Shown here piece by piece: positions 43,065 to 52,003 of a stretch of 64,000 nt of DNA. Each line of letters begins with the position of its first letter. The first letter of the stretch is position 1. The position numbers and the translations under genes were made by a program. The notes beneath the pieces are model-generated. The model made no database searches, was not told the origin of the DNA, and saw only the letters and a program-made list of their open reading frames with translations. Where the stretch lies: positions 434,001 through 498,000 of the forward strand of contig NZ_CP111043.1 in NCBI RefSeq assembly GCF_026250525.1. The letters run 5' to 3'. This DNA is from Chondrinema litorale (lineage in GTDB: Bacteria > Bacteroidota > Bacteroidia > Cytophagales > Flammeovirgaceae).

Positions 43065-44375
43065 TCATTCCACCTCTACTGGTTTTAAAAAGTTATTAAT
43101 CGTATGCTTTGCAAGCATTCTACCTTGCCTTAAACCTTCGTCTGTAGCAAACCTGAAATGGTAACCATTCATTACCCTAGAGTCTGCACAGTCTTCGGCA
43201 GCTTTGTTTAAATTGTTGTAACTCCTGTATTTTGCATCAGGGAGCGCGGTGGTGGATTCCATGGTGAAAGAGACTTTGGGAGTACCATAAACATATGCTA
43301 CAATTTCGGCTCCAGCAGCACCACAAGCAGCATGTGCTGAGGGATACTCGGGCCAAGGTGGAGTAAGCATTTCTGGTTCCCAGTTTTTCTCTTCTGCTGT
43401 TTTTGCGTTTCCATCTTTTGCTGCATTTCTAATTGCAGTATATGGTCGCCATGTATCGTAAAAGTATTTGCTTTCTAGAGAAACCATATATAAATCGTAA
43501 AGATTCATATTTAGTAGTGCAAACATTCTATTTGCCTTATTTCTAGACAGATTTCTTTCAGCAGCAGTAATTCTGCCTATTCGGTTCCAGCCGTGTTCTG
43601 CAAACTCTGCCCACCAATGTGCATAATTTGTTTGATCTTCTGTGCGGACAGTACTGTTTTTACCTCCATAAGCCTTTACCTCATTAAAAGAACTAATGTA
43701 CTCCTCCGATTTTAGAGCTGGTGGTGCTGGCGATCTAAACTGAGTGAGCGAGTCAAGTGTAAAAGGTTTGGCCACAGAAAAATCTGGAATTAAAACCCAA
43801 TCAAACTCAGGGGTAAATTGATAGTTACCGGGTTTTGTCATAGGTGTATAATCGCCACGCTTTTCGTGTCCATCTTTATCTCTAAGGGTGATATAAGCTT
43901 GCGCCACTTCTCTGCCCAGCATAATGCCTGCTTTCTTTAATGCTGCATCAACAGACATATCTATCCATTGGTCGCAAACCATGTTTATTGTATCTGCTCT
44001 ATTGGGATAAGCTTTTAATAGAATATTTCTGGTAGCTTCTGCCGCTGCTACAACCGGATCGAAATTTTCTTTTTGCTCTTTGTAATAATACTGCTCAAAC
44101 TTTGGGTCTATGCTATTAAAAATATCGTGCATGGCTAAGTGTACCATTGCCAAAGCCCTTACCCCTATAAATGAATAAAACTGATCGTGGTCATTTGCAA
44201 TGGTATAAGTAAGCTTATTAAGGTCTAAAACAATTTGATTATCTGTACGAGATTCTGGCACATCATAAGGTGCATGCATTCTTTGGCAGGAGTTCCAAAT
44301 CAGCAATACAACACAAAAGTTGATAAAACCAATACCTATTACTTTCTTGTTAATATTCGAATTTTGGTAGCGCAT
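43065..44375 (-). CDS. Vanadium-dependent haloperoxidase-type PAP2 superfamily protein
   Basis: A 436-residue protein with an N-terminal hydrophobic segment (GIGFINFCVVLLIWNSC) that could be a lipoprotein signal or anchor. The C-terminal half has the vanadate/phosphate-binding set: KYFYDTWRPYTAIR (Lys and Arg), YPSAHAACGAAG (near 343-354, the PSGH-type motif with Ala for Gly), and SRVMNGYHFRFATDEG (Arg and His near 404). This pattern belongs to the vanadium haloperoxidase branch of the PAP2 superfamily, which oxidises halides with hydrogen peroxide; relatives can instead be acid phosphatases. A marine lifestyle would fit haloperoxidase activity. It is monocistronic. Confidence 0.87.
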   Translation of the reverse strand: MRYQNSNINKKVIGIGFINFCVVLLIWNSCQRMHAPYDVPESRTDNQIVLDLNKLTYTIANDHDQFYSFIGVRALAMVHLAMHDIFNSIDPKFEQYYYKEQKENFDPVVAAAEATRNILLKAYPNRADTINMVCDQWIDMSVDAALKKAGIMLGREVAQAYITLRDKDGHEKRGDYTPMTKPGNYQFTPEFDWVLIPDFSVAKPFTLDSLTQFRSPAPPALKSEEYISSFNEVKAYGGKNSTVRTEDQTNYAHWWAEFAEHGWNRIGRITAAERNLSRNKANRMFALLNMNLYDLYMVSLESKYFYDTWRPYTAIRNAAKDGNAKTAEEKNWEPEMLTPPWPEYPSAHAACGAAGAEIVAYVYGTPKVSFTMESTTALPDAKYRSYNNLNKAAEDCADSRVMNGYHFRFATDEGLRQGRMLAKHTINNFLKPVEVE

Positions 44376-44652
44376 AACATCATCTTTCAGTTTAAAAAAT
44401 ACAAGGGGTAGTAAGATTTGCTGGTATGTATGAATGCAACAGAATACAGATTTAGATTCTGGATAAAGATTTTCTTAGAGATTAATACTGGTTGAGTTTT
44501 CTACTTTTAATTGATGTAATGGATGGATGATAATCTGAATCAGTAGAAATGTAATGGAGGCGATTTCTTTTATGAAGTTACAAACTTATTTGCTGATATC
44601 TAAGGAAATTGGGAGAAATCATTGATAGTATTTACAAGAATTTTTGATCTCC

Positions 44653-45957
44653 TCAATAAACCCATTTATCAAAAAATGGCTGTAGGTCTGTATCGGTCGC
44701 TTCTTCCATGGCTTGTTGGAAAAGCTTTGCATTTACCGACTTACCAAAATACTTTTTGCTATAATGTTTTACACCCTTCCAAAAAGCCACATCACCTAAT
44801 TCTTCGCGCATTAGATGTAATACATAAGCCCCTTTAAAATACACAATGCTTCTATCACTCGAACTTGGGTTATTCCAATTTTTAAACACTAGTGATTTAT
44901 CGTTGCCTTCTTTCTTCACTTTTTCATACACTTCGCGATAGGCATTGATGTCTTTAAGATATTTCTCTTTTCCGAAGCGATGCTCGTTGTAAGCAGCAGA
45001 CATAAAAGTAGCAAAGGCTTCGTTTAGCCAAAACTCTCCCCAACGCTCGCAAGTAATGTTGTTTCCCCACCATTGGTGAGCCATCTCATGAGAAACAAGG
45101 TTGGTTTCTGTACTGTCTTTTAAAATCATAGCTCCATAAGTTTCTTTCAATACAGAAAAGCCCGCCATTTCTTGATAGTAATTACCGATTAAAATCTGGT
45201 TATAACTCTTGTTTTGATAAGCAACACCTGTTTTACTTTCAAAAAAATCAATCATATCCGCAGTGTATTGGAAAATGGTATCCAATTGTGCTTTTGTGTA
45301 AGCAGCACTATAACAGTTTAAAAGTGTTTCATTATGCTTAATTATTGAGTGATTAAACTCACCAATTGCAAAACCAAAAGTATAAGCAGGAACTAAGTTA
45401 TTTTGAACCCAACTAAAGCAGATTTTGCCATTATCCAACTTCTTCTGTTCCACCAAGTCTCCGCATGCAATGGCGCGTGCAACCGCTTGTGAATTTTCAT
45501 CTACTATAACATCCATAGCAATACTTGCCTTGTCGGTAATGAGGTTTCGGCAAACCATCCACTCACTGGTTGAAAAAAAGGTATATACCTGATTCTTTTC
45601 AGGCATAAAATGAATGCCTCTAGTCGGATTACCTTGGTAGGTAATATGAATATAGTTTTCTTTAGGCAGCTTATCTTTTAATTGGATAATGAGCTGATGA
45701 TCTCGCTGTTGGAATGCAGCCACAGAATTTCCGTCTACAGCATCCACAGTGAGACTGCCACAGTCTAAAGCTATTTGTTGAGTAGCATCATCAACCGAAA
45801 AAAGAATATCAACCTCGCCTTTTACAGATTTTGCTTGTATATCAAGTTCTATTTTGAGATGATAATTTAATACATCAAAATCGCTGTTTTGAGCGGCAAC
45901 TTGGTTACAAACAACGCAAAGCAGAAAAACTAAGATTTTTGTAAATTGAGACACCAC
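44653..45957 (-). CDS. M1-like (gluzincin) metallopeptidase, short form
   Basis: A 434-residue secreted protein with signal peptide MVSQFTKILVFLLCVVCNQVAAQ (start GTG 45957). The N-terminal beta domain (25-200) is followed by a thermolysin-like catalytic domain with SHEMAHQWWGN near 286-296 and WLNEAFATFMSA about 19 residues later, giving the two His and the Glu zinc ligands. The usual GAMEN exopeptidase loop reads MAGFS. C-terminal M1 domains III and IV are absent. It may be an aminopeptidase of altered specificity. Its GTG overlaps the stop of the upstream TPR gene by one base, suggesting coupled translation. Confidence 0.87.
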   Translation of the reverse strand: MVSQFTKILVFLLCVVCNQVAAQNSDFDVLNYHLKIELDIQAKSVKGEVDILFSVDDATQQIALDCGSLTVDAVDGNSVAAFQQRDHQLIIQLKDKLPKENYIHITYQGNPTRGIHFMPEKNQVYTFFSTSEWMVCRNLITDKASIAMDVIVDENSQAVARAIACGDLVEQKKLDNGKICFSWVQNNLVPAYTFGFAIGEFNHSIIKHNETLLNCYSAAYTKAQLDTIFQYTADMIDFFESKTGVAYQNKSYNQILIGNYYQEMAGFSVLKETYGAMILKDSTETNLVSHEMAHQWWGNNITCERWGEFWLNEAFATFMSAAYNEHRFGKEKYLKDINAYREVYEKVKKEGNDKSLVFKNWNNPSSSDRSIVYFKGAYVLHLMREELGDVAFWKGVKHYSKKYFGKSVNAKLFQQAMEEATDTDLQPFFDKWVY

Positions 45958-46472
45958 TAAGCTAGTTTTTCGATTTTCTTTTTAATCTCATCAGCTTCAT
46001 CGTATCGACCAGTATCCATTAAATAATTGCCATAGGCAGCCAGTCTTTCTTTATCGTTGGGTTTGAGCTTTAATCCTTCTTGATGCACTTTTTCAGCAGA
46101 ACCCAAGTCGTCCATCTTCATAAAAGTCATAGCCAGACTCTTACGTGCCAAGTTACTGTCTGAAATAAGCACAGCATCCATGAGGTTTTCTAAAGCAGAT
46201 TGGTAGTCTTGAGCCTCAACCTGAGCAATACCTATAAAGGTAAGACAAACAGCTTCGTCTTTTTCTGATCTGGTTACTTTACAGGCTTTTGTAAATAAGT
46301 TGACAGCTTCTGTAAAATCAGCTTTTTTATAATTTGCCCAACCAGCATTCCAGTAAAGCTTCCAATCTTCTTTCTGTTCGAGCACCCTTGGGCTTAGTAG
46401 TTGAATCACTTCTTCCCACTGATGCTCTTTAAGCAATTGACTGGTTTGTTCGTATATGGTTTTTCTACTCAA
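45957..46472 (-). CDS. TPR-repeat protein
   Basis: A 171-residue cytoplasmic protein with about four tetratricopeptide repeats, for example LYWNAGWANYKKADFTEAVNLFTKAC, FIGIAQVEAQDYQSALENLMDAV and LAAYGNYLMDTGRYDEADEIKKK. TPR proteins mediate protein contacts. It starts at TTG 46472 because no in-frame ATG lies near. Its stop overlaps the start of the M1-like peptidase by one base, so the two are likely made from one message. There is no signal peptide, so a direct contact with the exported peptidase is not implied. Confidence 0.78.
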   Translation of the reverse strand: MSRKTIYEQTSQLLKEHQWEEVIQLLSPRVLEQKEDWKLYWNAGWANYKKADFTEAVNLFTKACKVTRSEKDEAVCLTFIGIAQVEAQDYQSALENLMDAVLISDSNLARKSLAMTFMKMDDLGSAEKVHQEGLKLKPNDKERLAAYGNYLMDTGRYDEADEIKKKIEKLA

Positions 46473-46540
46473 GACTCACTTTCTTTTGATTAAATCATCA
46501 CAATAATAGCAAAAATGAATGAGTAATCAGGAAAGTGCTT

Positions 46541-47350
46541 TTATCTACTTACCAATTCCGGTTCTAGTTTTTTAAGCCCATTTATGCATTTGATATTTCG
46601 CTGTTTTTTCTTTTGCTCAAACATTTTCATATTATCAGAAACAACTTCGTGCGTATATGTTCTTGGGTGATAAATATGGTACACAATTGCTCGGTTTTTC
46701 ACAGATTTTTTCTCTAAACCAATTTGCTGTAAGCGCCATTCAATGTCTACATCTTCGCCAACTCCGGGGTTTTCATAGTCTTCGTCGAAGCCATTTACAT
46801 CTAGCAAATGTTGTTTTCTTATTCCCCAATTACAACCCACCAAACCTCTAAGTTTAGCTGCTAAATGAAACTGCGGATTGTACACACATTCTTTTACACA
46901 TTTAGAATCTGAGAAGATTAGAGAAAGCAAGTTGAGTCTTTTGAGGCAAGTTTTATCTTTGATGTAAGAGGAGATTTTTTCCCCCAACTTTACTCTTCTG
47001 CCAACCAGAATATAACCCGGTTCACAGTTTTGAATGTACTCTTTTACAAAGTGTTTGTGAGGAATACAATCACCATCAATAAAGGCAATAATCTCCGATT
47101 TAGACTTTTTGATGGATTTATTCAACATCATATTTTTTCGAAAACCTTTGTCTTCATGTTGATGCACATGCTGAATAGAGAAGTTGTATAAATGCTTGTG
47201 ATGATCTAGAAAGGTGATTGTTTCTTCATTATAATCGTCTTCTGATATAATGGCTTCAAAGTTTCGTTCACTCTGATTGTTTAAACCTTTCAATATAAGC
47301 TTAAGGTTATCGATCGCTCGATAATACGAAATTACAACGGTTAGCTTCAT
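46541..47350 (-). CDS. Glycosyltransferase family 2
   Basis: A 269-residue GT-A fold enzyme. The N-terminus (MKLTVVISYYRAIDNLKLIL) is the GT2 start. FIDGDCIPHKHF contains the DxD metal/nucleotide-sugar motif. GLVGCNWGIRKQHLLDVNG and NPGVGEDVDIEWRLQ resemble the acceptor region of galactosyl/N-acetylgalactosaminyl transferases (Glyco_transf_7C-like). There is no transmembrane helix. Donor and acceptor are unknown; surface polysaccharide or glycoprotein synthesis is likely. It lies 68 bp upstream of the TPR gene on the same strand. Confidence 0.88.
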   Translation of the reverse strand: MKLTVVISYYRAIDNLKLILKGLNNQSERNFEAIISEDDYNEETITFLDHHKHLYNFSIQHVHQHEDKGFRKNMMLNKSIKKSKSEIIAFIDGDCIPHKHFVKEYIQNCEPGYILVGRRVKLGEKISSYIKDKTCLKRLNLLSLIFSDSKCVKECVYNPQFHLAAKLRGLVGCNWGIRKQHLLDVNGFDEDYENPGVGEDVDIEWRLQQIGLEKKSVKNRAIVYHIYHPRTYTHEVVSDNMKMFEQKKKQRNIKCINGLKKLEPELVSR

Positions 47351-47589
47351 TCAAGTAATAAGTTGACTAAGATAATTGTGGTTTATATGGACGCAATAAT
47401 CCTAATTGGATGAGCTGATAGCATCACACATTGTTAGTGTTTTAAATTTTAATCACATGAATTTTCGACACTGGAAGGGTAAGTGGTATTTGTAAGTATG
47501 AGCTGACTGATGGTATCTTACAAAGCTATAAAAGGTAGAGCAATCTTAAAATACCTAATATATGGTGGAATGACCCCATATTAAGTAAA

Positions 47590-47620
47590 AAAGCCCCTAC
47601 CGTTAACCAATAGAGGCTTA
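47590..47620 (-). terminator. Hairpin terminator of the alpha/beta hydrolase gene
   Basis: On the minus strand AAGCCTCTA pairs with TAGGGGCTT (one G-T pair), followed by a run of T. It is about 30 bp after the stop at 47651. Confidence 0.75.
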
Positions 47621-47650
47621 TATTCTCTTTATACCAATGAAAATTAAGGC

Positions 47651-48487
47651 TTATTTACCTCCTGTTTCACTGCGTTCTTTTACAATTCTATTTACTTCGT
47701 TGATTAATAATGGATAAGCCGGATAGGTCATTCCGTGGCCGTAACCATCCAACTCCATCAGGCGAGTTTGTGTATGCCCGGCAACTTTCATCATGCGCAT
47801 CATGTAGGCATTTTCTTCGTACCTGCCCAACATTTCTAACTCTCTGTCACCAGTAATTAATAACATGGGTGGTGCATCTGCACGCACATGGTAAAGCGGC
47901 GCTAATACATCTACAATTGGTTGAGTTGCTGGAATACCTCTTTCTTCTCTCACCGTCATGTGGGTAATGGTATGCCCGCTAAAAGGAATTAAACCTGCAA
48001 TTGAGTTTGCATCTATATCGTAAACATCTAACCAAGATTTATCCAAACCAACCATACTGGCGAGGTAACCACCTGCCGAGTGTCCAGACACAAAGATTAA
48101 AGACGGATCGCCACCGTAACTCTCAATATTTTTAAAAACCCAAGCAACCGCAGCCGCAGCATCTTCTATATATTTAGGTGCTTTAATTTTTGGATAAAGT
48201 CGGTAATTAACAGACACTACACAGACACCTTTGTTTTTAATTGCATCGTCTATGTGTTTGTTACCCCCCGTTAAACCACCACCATGAAACCAAACAATTG
48301 TTGGGAAATTCTTTACATTTTCAGGATAGTAAATATCCAACTTGCATCTTTCTGCAATGTACTCGTCTGACTTTCTATCTTCATCGCTATAGTAAGGAAC
48401 ATTTTCGGTGAGTTTGTAAGTAGCTTCTTGTGCTGATACTACCATTGCCCAACAAATAAAAAGGGCAGAAATTAATGTTTTTTTCAT
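47651..48487 (-). CDS. Secreted alpha/beta hydrolase (esterase-like)
   Basis: A 278-residue protein with signal peptide MKKTLISALFICWAMVVSAQ. The oxyanion motif WFHGGGL, nucleophile elbow SGHSAGGYLAS, and a late Asp (ITGDRELEM) and His (GYGHGMTYP) form the set of the hormone-sensitive-lipase-like or BD-FAE esterase group. Exported members of this group in Bacteroidota often deacetylate or deferuloylate polysaccharides. No glycosidase is adjacent, so the substrate is open. It follows an NTF2-like gene by 15 bp, probably one operon. Confidence 0.9.
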   Translation of the reverse strand: MKKTLISALFICWAMVVSAQEATYKLTENVPYYSDEDRKSDEYIAERCKLDIYYPENVKNFPTIVWFHGGGLTGGNKHIDDAIKNKGVCVVSVNYRLYPKIKAPKYIEDAAAAVAWVFKNIESYGGDPSLIFVSGHSAGGYLASMVGLDKSWLDVYDIDANSIAGLIPFSGHTITHMTVREERGIPATQPIVDVLAPLYHVRADAPPMLLITGDRELEMLGRYEENAYMMRMMKVAGHTQTRLMELDGYGHGMTYPAYPLLINEVNRIVKERSETGGK

Positions 48488-48502
48488 CTTCTAGTTTCAG
48501 AT

Positions 48503-48889
48503 TTATTTAGACTTTATTTCTATCACATAGGAAGTAATTGTTTTAATCGCACTTCCTTTGGCATTACTAAATTCGTATACATCGCAAAATGCATATTTTT
48601 CTCCATTTTCCAATATCATTTCTCCATTTGTCGCGCCTTCTTTTCCATGAGTAACAATACTTTTTAACACTAGCTCTTTGGTTTTTGTAGCCTTCATGGC
48701 TTCGAGTGTTTTTACAAAATCCGGTTTCCCTTCAATACTTTTATCACCAATCATATTCCAAACAATATTTTCTGTTACACTATCGCTAATGAGTGCTACA
48801 TTACCCTCTGCAAAGGCAATATTGAGTGTTTTAAGGAAAGCAACTTTAGGTGAGTTACCACAATCTGCATCCATGCTAACTTTTACCAT
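48503..48889 (-). CDS. NTF2-like / SnoaL-like protein
   Basis: A 128-residue protein with the NTF2-like pattern: FLKTLNIAFAEGNVALISDSVTENIVWNMIGDKS, IEGKPDFVKTLEAMK, then GMILENGEKYAFCDVYEFSNAKGSAIKTITSYVIEI-like strands (shown in parts). These domains bind small molecules or act as isomerases. It has no signal peptide although the downstream hydrolase does. It is distinct from the NTF2-like protein at 38295-38693. Function unknown. Confidence 0.75.
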   Translation of the reverse strand: MVKVSMDADCGNSPKVAFLKTLNIAFAEGNVALISDSVTENIVWNMIGDKSIEGKPDFVKTLEAMKATKTKELVLKSIVTHGKEGATNGEMILENGEKYAFCDVYEFSNAKGSAIKTITSYVIEIKSK

Positions 48890-49110
48890 TATTTTTATTC
48901 TTTAGGTGTAAATCAGTATATTCATAAAAATAATATTTCTAGACATACTTTTCGGAAATTCTAAATAATGAGAGGGCTATTAAGTCTTTTTTTTGAAGAA
49001 AGCTAATACTTTAAATTAAACAAAGTCAGGCTGTTCATTTGTTTGTTTTTTAGATTAAATTCGGATGAATGTTGCTATTGACATTATATCATTTTACTGA
49101 AACTAGCTAT

Positions 49111-49905
49111 ATGTGGCTTAGAACCAGATTTAAATTAACTTTCGACATTATCATTCCCACTCCATTTATACTAATGTTAAGGCCACGAAGTGGTGCACAA
49201 CAATGGATTGCAAAAGAGGAATATAGAATTTCGCCCAATGTACCTGTGGTTGAATTTACAGATAACTATGGAAACTTGTGCCAAAGACTTGTTGCACCAC
49301 CTGGAGCATTTTCTATTCATACTTCTGCCGATGTAAAAACCGCTGATGTTATTGACCAAGCTCCCGGAGCTAGTTTTGTAGAAGTTCAAAATTTGCCTGA
49401 ATCTGTACTGAGTTATTTATTACCAAGTAGGTATTGTGAGTCTGACCGTTTTAGTGAAATGGCTTCTTCCATTACCGCTGGGTACAATGCAGGTTACGAT
49501 CAGGTGAGTGCTATTGAAAACTGGTTAAAAAAAAATATCAAATATGTTCCCGGAAGTAGCCAATACCCGCTATCGGCAGTTGAAGTAAACAAGAAACAAT
49601 CGGGTGTTTGCCGCGACTTGGCACATTTAGGCATCGCATTATGTAGAGGACTTAGCATTCCAGCCCGTATGGTTGTTGGCTTTCTACACCAGTTAGAACC
49701 TATGGATATGCACGCTTGGTTCGAAGCATTTATTGGAGGGAGGTGGTATACCTTCGATGCCACTCAAAAGACACTAAGAGGAGGTTATGTAGCAGTAGGC
49801 TTCGGTCGTGATGCCGCTGATGTAGCTGTTTATAATCAGTTTGGCCCAGCGGTTTATCCTTCATCACAAATGATACAAGTAGAGTTAATCCCTCAGGAGT
49901 ATTAG
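49111..49905 (+). CDS. Transglutaminase-like cysteine protease-fold protein
   Basis: A 264-residue cytoplasmic protein from ATG 49111; a longer frame from 49069 adds 14 residues without homology signals. The N-terminal region ([23 protein letters not shown] begins it) matches the transglutaminase N-terminal beta domain. The catalytic triad can be placed: Cys in [18 protein letters not shown], His in [11 protein letters not shown] and Asp in YTFDATQKT. The family includes transglutaminases, peptidases and amidases. It stands alone on the plus strand. Substrate unknown. Confidence 0.88.
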   Translation: MWLRTRFKLTFDIIIPTPFILMLRPRSGAQQWIAKEEYRISPNVPVVEFTDNYGNLCQRLVAPPGAFSIHTSADVKTADVIDQAPGASFVEVQNLPESVLSYLLPSRYCESDRFSEMASSITAGYNAGYDQVSAIENWLKKNIKYVPGSSQYPLSAVEVNKKQSGVCRDLAHLGIALCRGLSIPARMVVGFLHQLEPMDMHAWFEAFIGGRWYTFDATQKTLRGGYVAVGFGRDAADVAVYNQFGPAVYPSSQMIQVELIPQEY

Positions 49906-49945
49906 GTTTTTAATATCAATGCGTTATCAAACCTAAATGATAATT

Positions 49946-50515
49946 TCAATTATTATCTCTTTGTAAAAACCAGTGATCATCAAGTTTTTCTTCACTTAGT
50001 GTATTAAAGTACAAATCATCTGTATAAACAAGGTAGATATTTGGTATTGAACCGTTCAAAAAACCTCTCTTAACCAGAAACTTAATTGCTAATTTATTGC
50101 TAGAATCAAGCAATACATCAACTGTATTATTAGCCTTAGAAACATTACCATACCTATCTGATAAACTGATTTTTGTATTAGTATTCAAATTGAGTTCTTT
50201 AATGTAATTTACTACCTCATACCTTTTCTCACGGTTTAATGAGAAATCCATTTTTATAAATAACTCTGTTAGAATCGAACCTGCATAAACAACTACTACA
50301 AGTAGTAATAAAGGTAAAAATACTCTTAGTTTATATTCTTTAAAATGTTTGATTCCATTTATTAGTAATGCAACAATTAAGAAAAATACACATAAGGGAA
50401 TGATAATAAACTCTATGGTATTTATAAGCCAACTGGTAGTAATCCAGTATTCCCAAATACTACAACAGACACTAAATATCAAGAGCAAAGTCGCAAACCT
50501 AATTTCAAACTTCAT
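49946..50515 (-). CDS. Membrane protein, unknown
   Basis: A 189-residue protein with about three transmembrane helices (near residues 7-27, 32-52 and 66-88: LLLIFSVCCSIWEYW, FIIIPLCVFFLIVALL and FLPLLLLVVVVYAGSIL). A C-terminal soluble domain follows (YEVVNYIKELNLNTNTKISLSD...VDVLLDSSNKLAIKFLVKRG). I do not recognise the family. It begins 31 bp after the COQ4-like gene and is probably cotranscribed, so the two may work together. Confidence 0.6.
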   Translation of the reverse strand: MKFEIRFATLLLIFSVCCSIWEYWITTSWLINTIEFIIIPLCVFFLIVALLINGIKHFKEYKLRVFLPLLLLVVVVYAGSILTELFIKMDFSLNREKRYEVVNYIKELNLNTNTKISLSDRYGNVSKANNTVDVLLDSSNKLAIKFLVKRGFLNGSIPNIYLVYTDDLYFNTLSEEKLDDHWFLQRDNN

Positions 50516-50546
50516 TGTAGTAATTAATCAAATAAAAGGGCTTTGC

Positions 50547-51260
50547 CTATGATGCTATTTCACTAATTACCTTATTATTTCTATTACTTTGGATAGATAA
50601 GCTAATTAGCCCAGCCGCAAATAAAATTGCCCCACCAACAAATGGAAAACCTGCTCCAACTAAATCTTCTAAAACAGGAGAAAATAAAAATGGTAAACAA
50701 TAGAGCATTCCTGCACCACCAAGAAAAACAGCTAACAAGCCACCCATATTCGCAAAACGTTGCATAGAAAAGATTGGCTGTAGTACTATTTCTTTCTTGA
50801 TTATATCTTGTTTCAAGCTATTTAAATCCTTTTCTCCATACTGTTCTATTGAACAATGTTTTACAGGAATTGTGTTTCTGCCTTGAATAAAATCTTTATA
50901 AAAACTTCTCCATTTATATGGTAATAAAACAAAACCGAAAAGAAAGATAGTTATACTAGGTAAGGTAACATTTCCATTGCCCAACATAAATGCTTGGAGT
51001 CTAATCTCATCAACTGGATTCATGTTAAAGCCTAATAAAACATGTTTTAAATCATGAGATTCATAACCTGGAACTAACCTCAAATTATGTTTATCTAAAC
51101 ATTCTGCAATTTCTCTTCCTAAAGTACCTTGTTTCAATTGTCTAAGTTTATCAACCTTGTCTTCATAAATTTTCATTTGATAAAACTGCTCAATAAACCA
51201 TACAGACAACCTAAATGAAAGTCTAATTATTGATTCTGGAATTAACTTGAGTTTGTCCAT
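50547..51260 (-). CDS. COQ4-like domain membrane protein
   Basis: A 237-residue protein. Residues about 43-95 show the COQ4 landmarks: QGTLGREIAECLD, then H69 D70 xx H73 followed eleven residues later by E85 (HDLKHVLLGFNMNPVDE), the HDxxH-x11-E metal motif of COQ4. Three transmembrane segments follow (near 98-117, 172-192 and 200-222), unlike soluble eukaryotic COQ4. COQ4 acts in ubiquinone biosynthesis, but Bacteroidota are expected to use menaquinone, so a different lipid or isoprenoid-related role is likely. It precedes an unknown membrane protein by 31 bp. Confidence 0.72.
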   Translation of the reverse strand: MDKLKLIPESIIRLSFRLSVWFIEQFYQMKIYEDKVDKLRQLKQGTLGREIAECLDKHNLRLVPGYESHDLKHVLLGFNMNPVDEIRLQAFMLGNGNVTLPSITIFLFGFVLLPYKWRSFYKDFIQGRNTIPVKHCSIEQYGEKDLNSLKQDIIKKEIVLQPIFSMQRFANMGGLLAVFLGGAGMLYCLPFLFSPVLEDLVGAGFPFVGGAILFAAGLISLSIQSNRNNKVISEIAS

Positions 51261-51314
51261 TTTATATTTTTATACTAATTAAAGCATCAAACTAACTAAA
51301 ATGGGATAAATAAA

Positions 51315-51343
51315 AAACCCGAAAGGAAATTCCCTTCGGGTAT
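51315..51343 (-). terminator. Hairpin terminator of the susC-susD-lipoprotein operon
   Basis: On the minus strand ACCCGAA pairs with TTCGGGT (a shorter inner GGGAATTTCC can add pairs), followed by a run of T. It lies about 57 bp after the stop at 51400. Confidence 0.8.
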
Positions 51344-51399
51344 ACAAGAGTTTGTCTAATAACATCTGAACCAGATCATGAAATTTTAGTTAACAAATA

Positions 51400-51978
51400 T
51401 CATTCTTCTCCTGCATCTGTTAGTGGATAGCTAAACATTACTTGTGCTAACCTGACACTTGAGCCGTCGTCAAATACAACTGTCAGTCTCATGGTGTTAT
51501 CTTCTCGACTTATGCCAAACACGCCGGTTGCAATCCAGAAATTACCCGGCCCCCAATAATCTTCAGACCATTCGTCTAGGTTAAGTGTATAATCAAAATT
51601 ATAAGAACTGTTTCTTTCAGCATCACTCAATTTAATACCTTCGTAACCTACCCAACCTTGCGGAGAATTAGAAGAAATAGTGGGTAAATGTTGAATTTCT
51701 ACAAAAATGCTATCTACTACTCTAGCATCATTGGAGTTGATGGTAACATTAAAATTGATGTCTCTGTAATTACTCTCTAATGGATTAGGAAGACGAAAAG
51801 TGCGACCACCTTCTGCAAAACCTGTAGTTACTCCACCAGCGCTCACCTCCCAGTTTTCTTCTGTTACTTGAGGCTGAGGTGCTTCTATAGTAGTAAAAAG
51901 ATTATCTTCTTCGCAAGAAACCAGTAAAATTGGCAAAGCGAAAAACAAATATCTGATAAATGATTTTATATAATTCAT
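51400..51978 (-). CDS. SusD-associated surface lipoprotein, unknown
   Basis: A 192-residue lipoprotein (lipobox PILLVSC followed by EEDN, an acidic tail that in Bacteroidota favours export to the cell surface). The mature part is beta-rich, with a segment (NFNVTINSNDARVVDSIFVEIQHLP lies across it) resembling an immunoglobulin-like or carbohydrate-binding fold. It follows susD by 25 bp in the same operon, so it is likely an accessory binding protein like SusE/SusF or other surface glycan-binding proteins. No named family was recognised. Confidence 0.65.
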   Translation of the reverse strand: MNYIKSFIRYLFFALPILLVSCEEDNLFTTIEAPQPQVTEENWEVSAGGVTTGFAEGGRTFRLPNPLESNYRDINFNVTINSNDARVVDSIFVEIQHLPTISSNSPQGWVGYEGIKLSDAERNSSYNFDYTLNLDEWSEDYWGPGNFWIATGVFGISREDNTMRLTVVFDDGSSVRLAQVMFSYPLTDAGEE

Positions 51979-52003
51979 TATGAAATCCTTTAATGTTCAA
52001 ATT

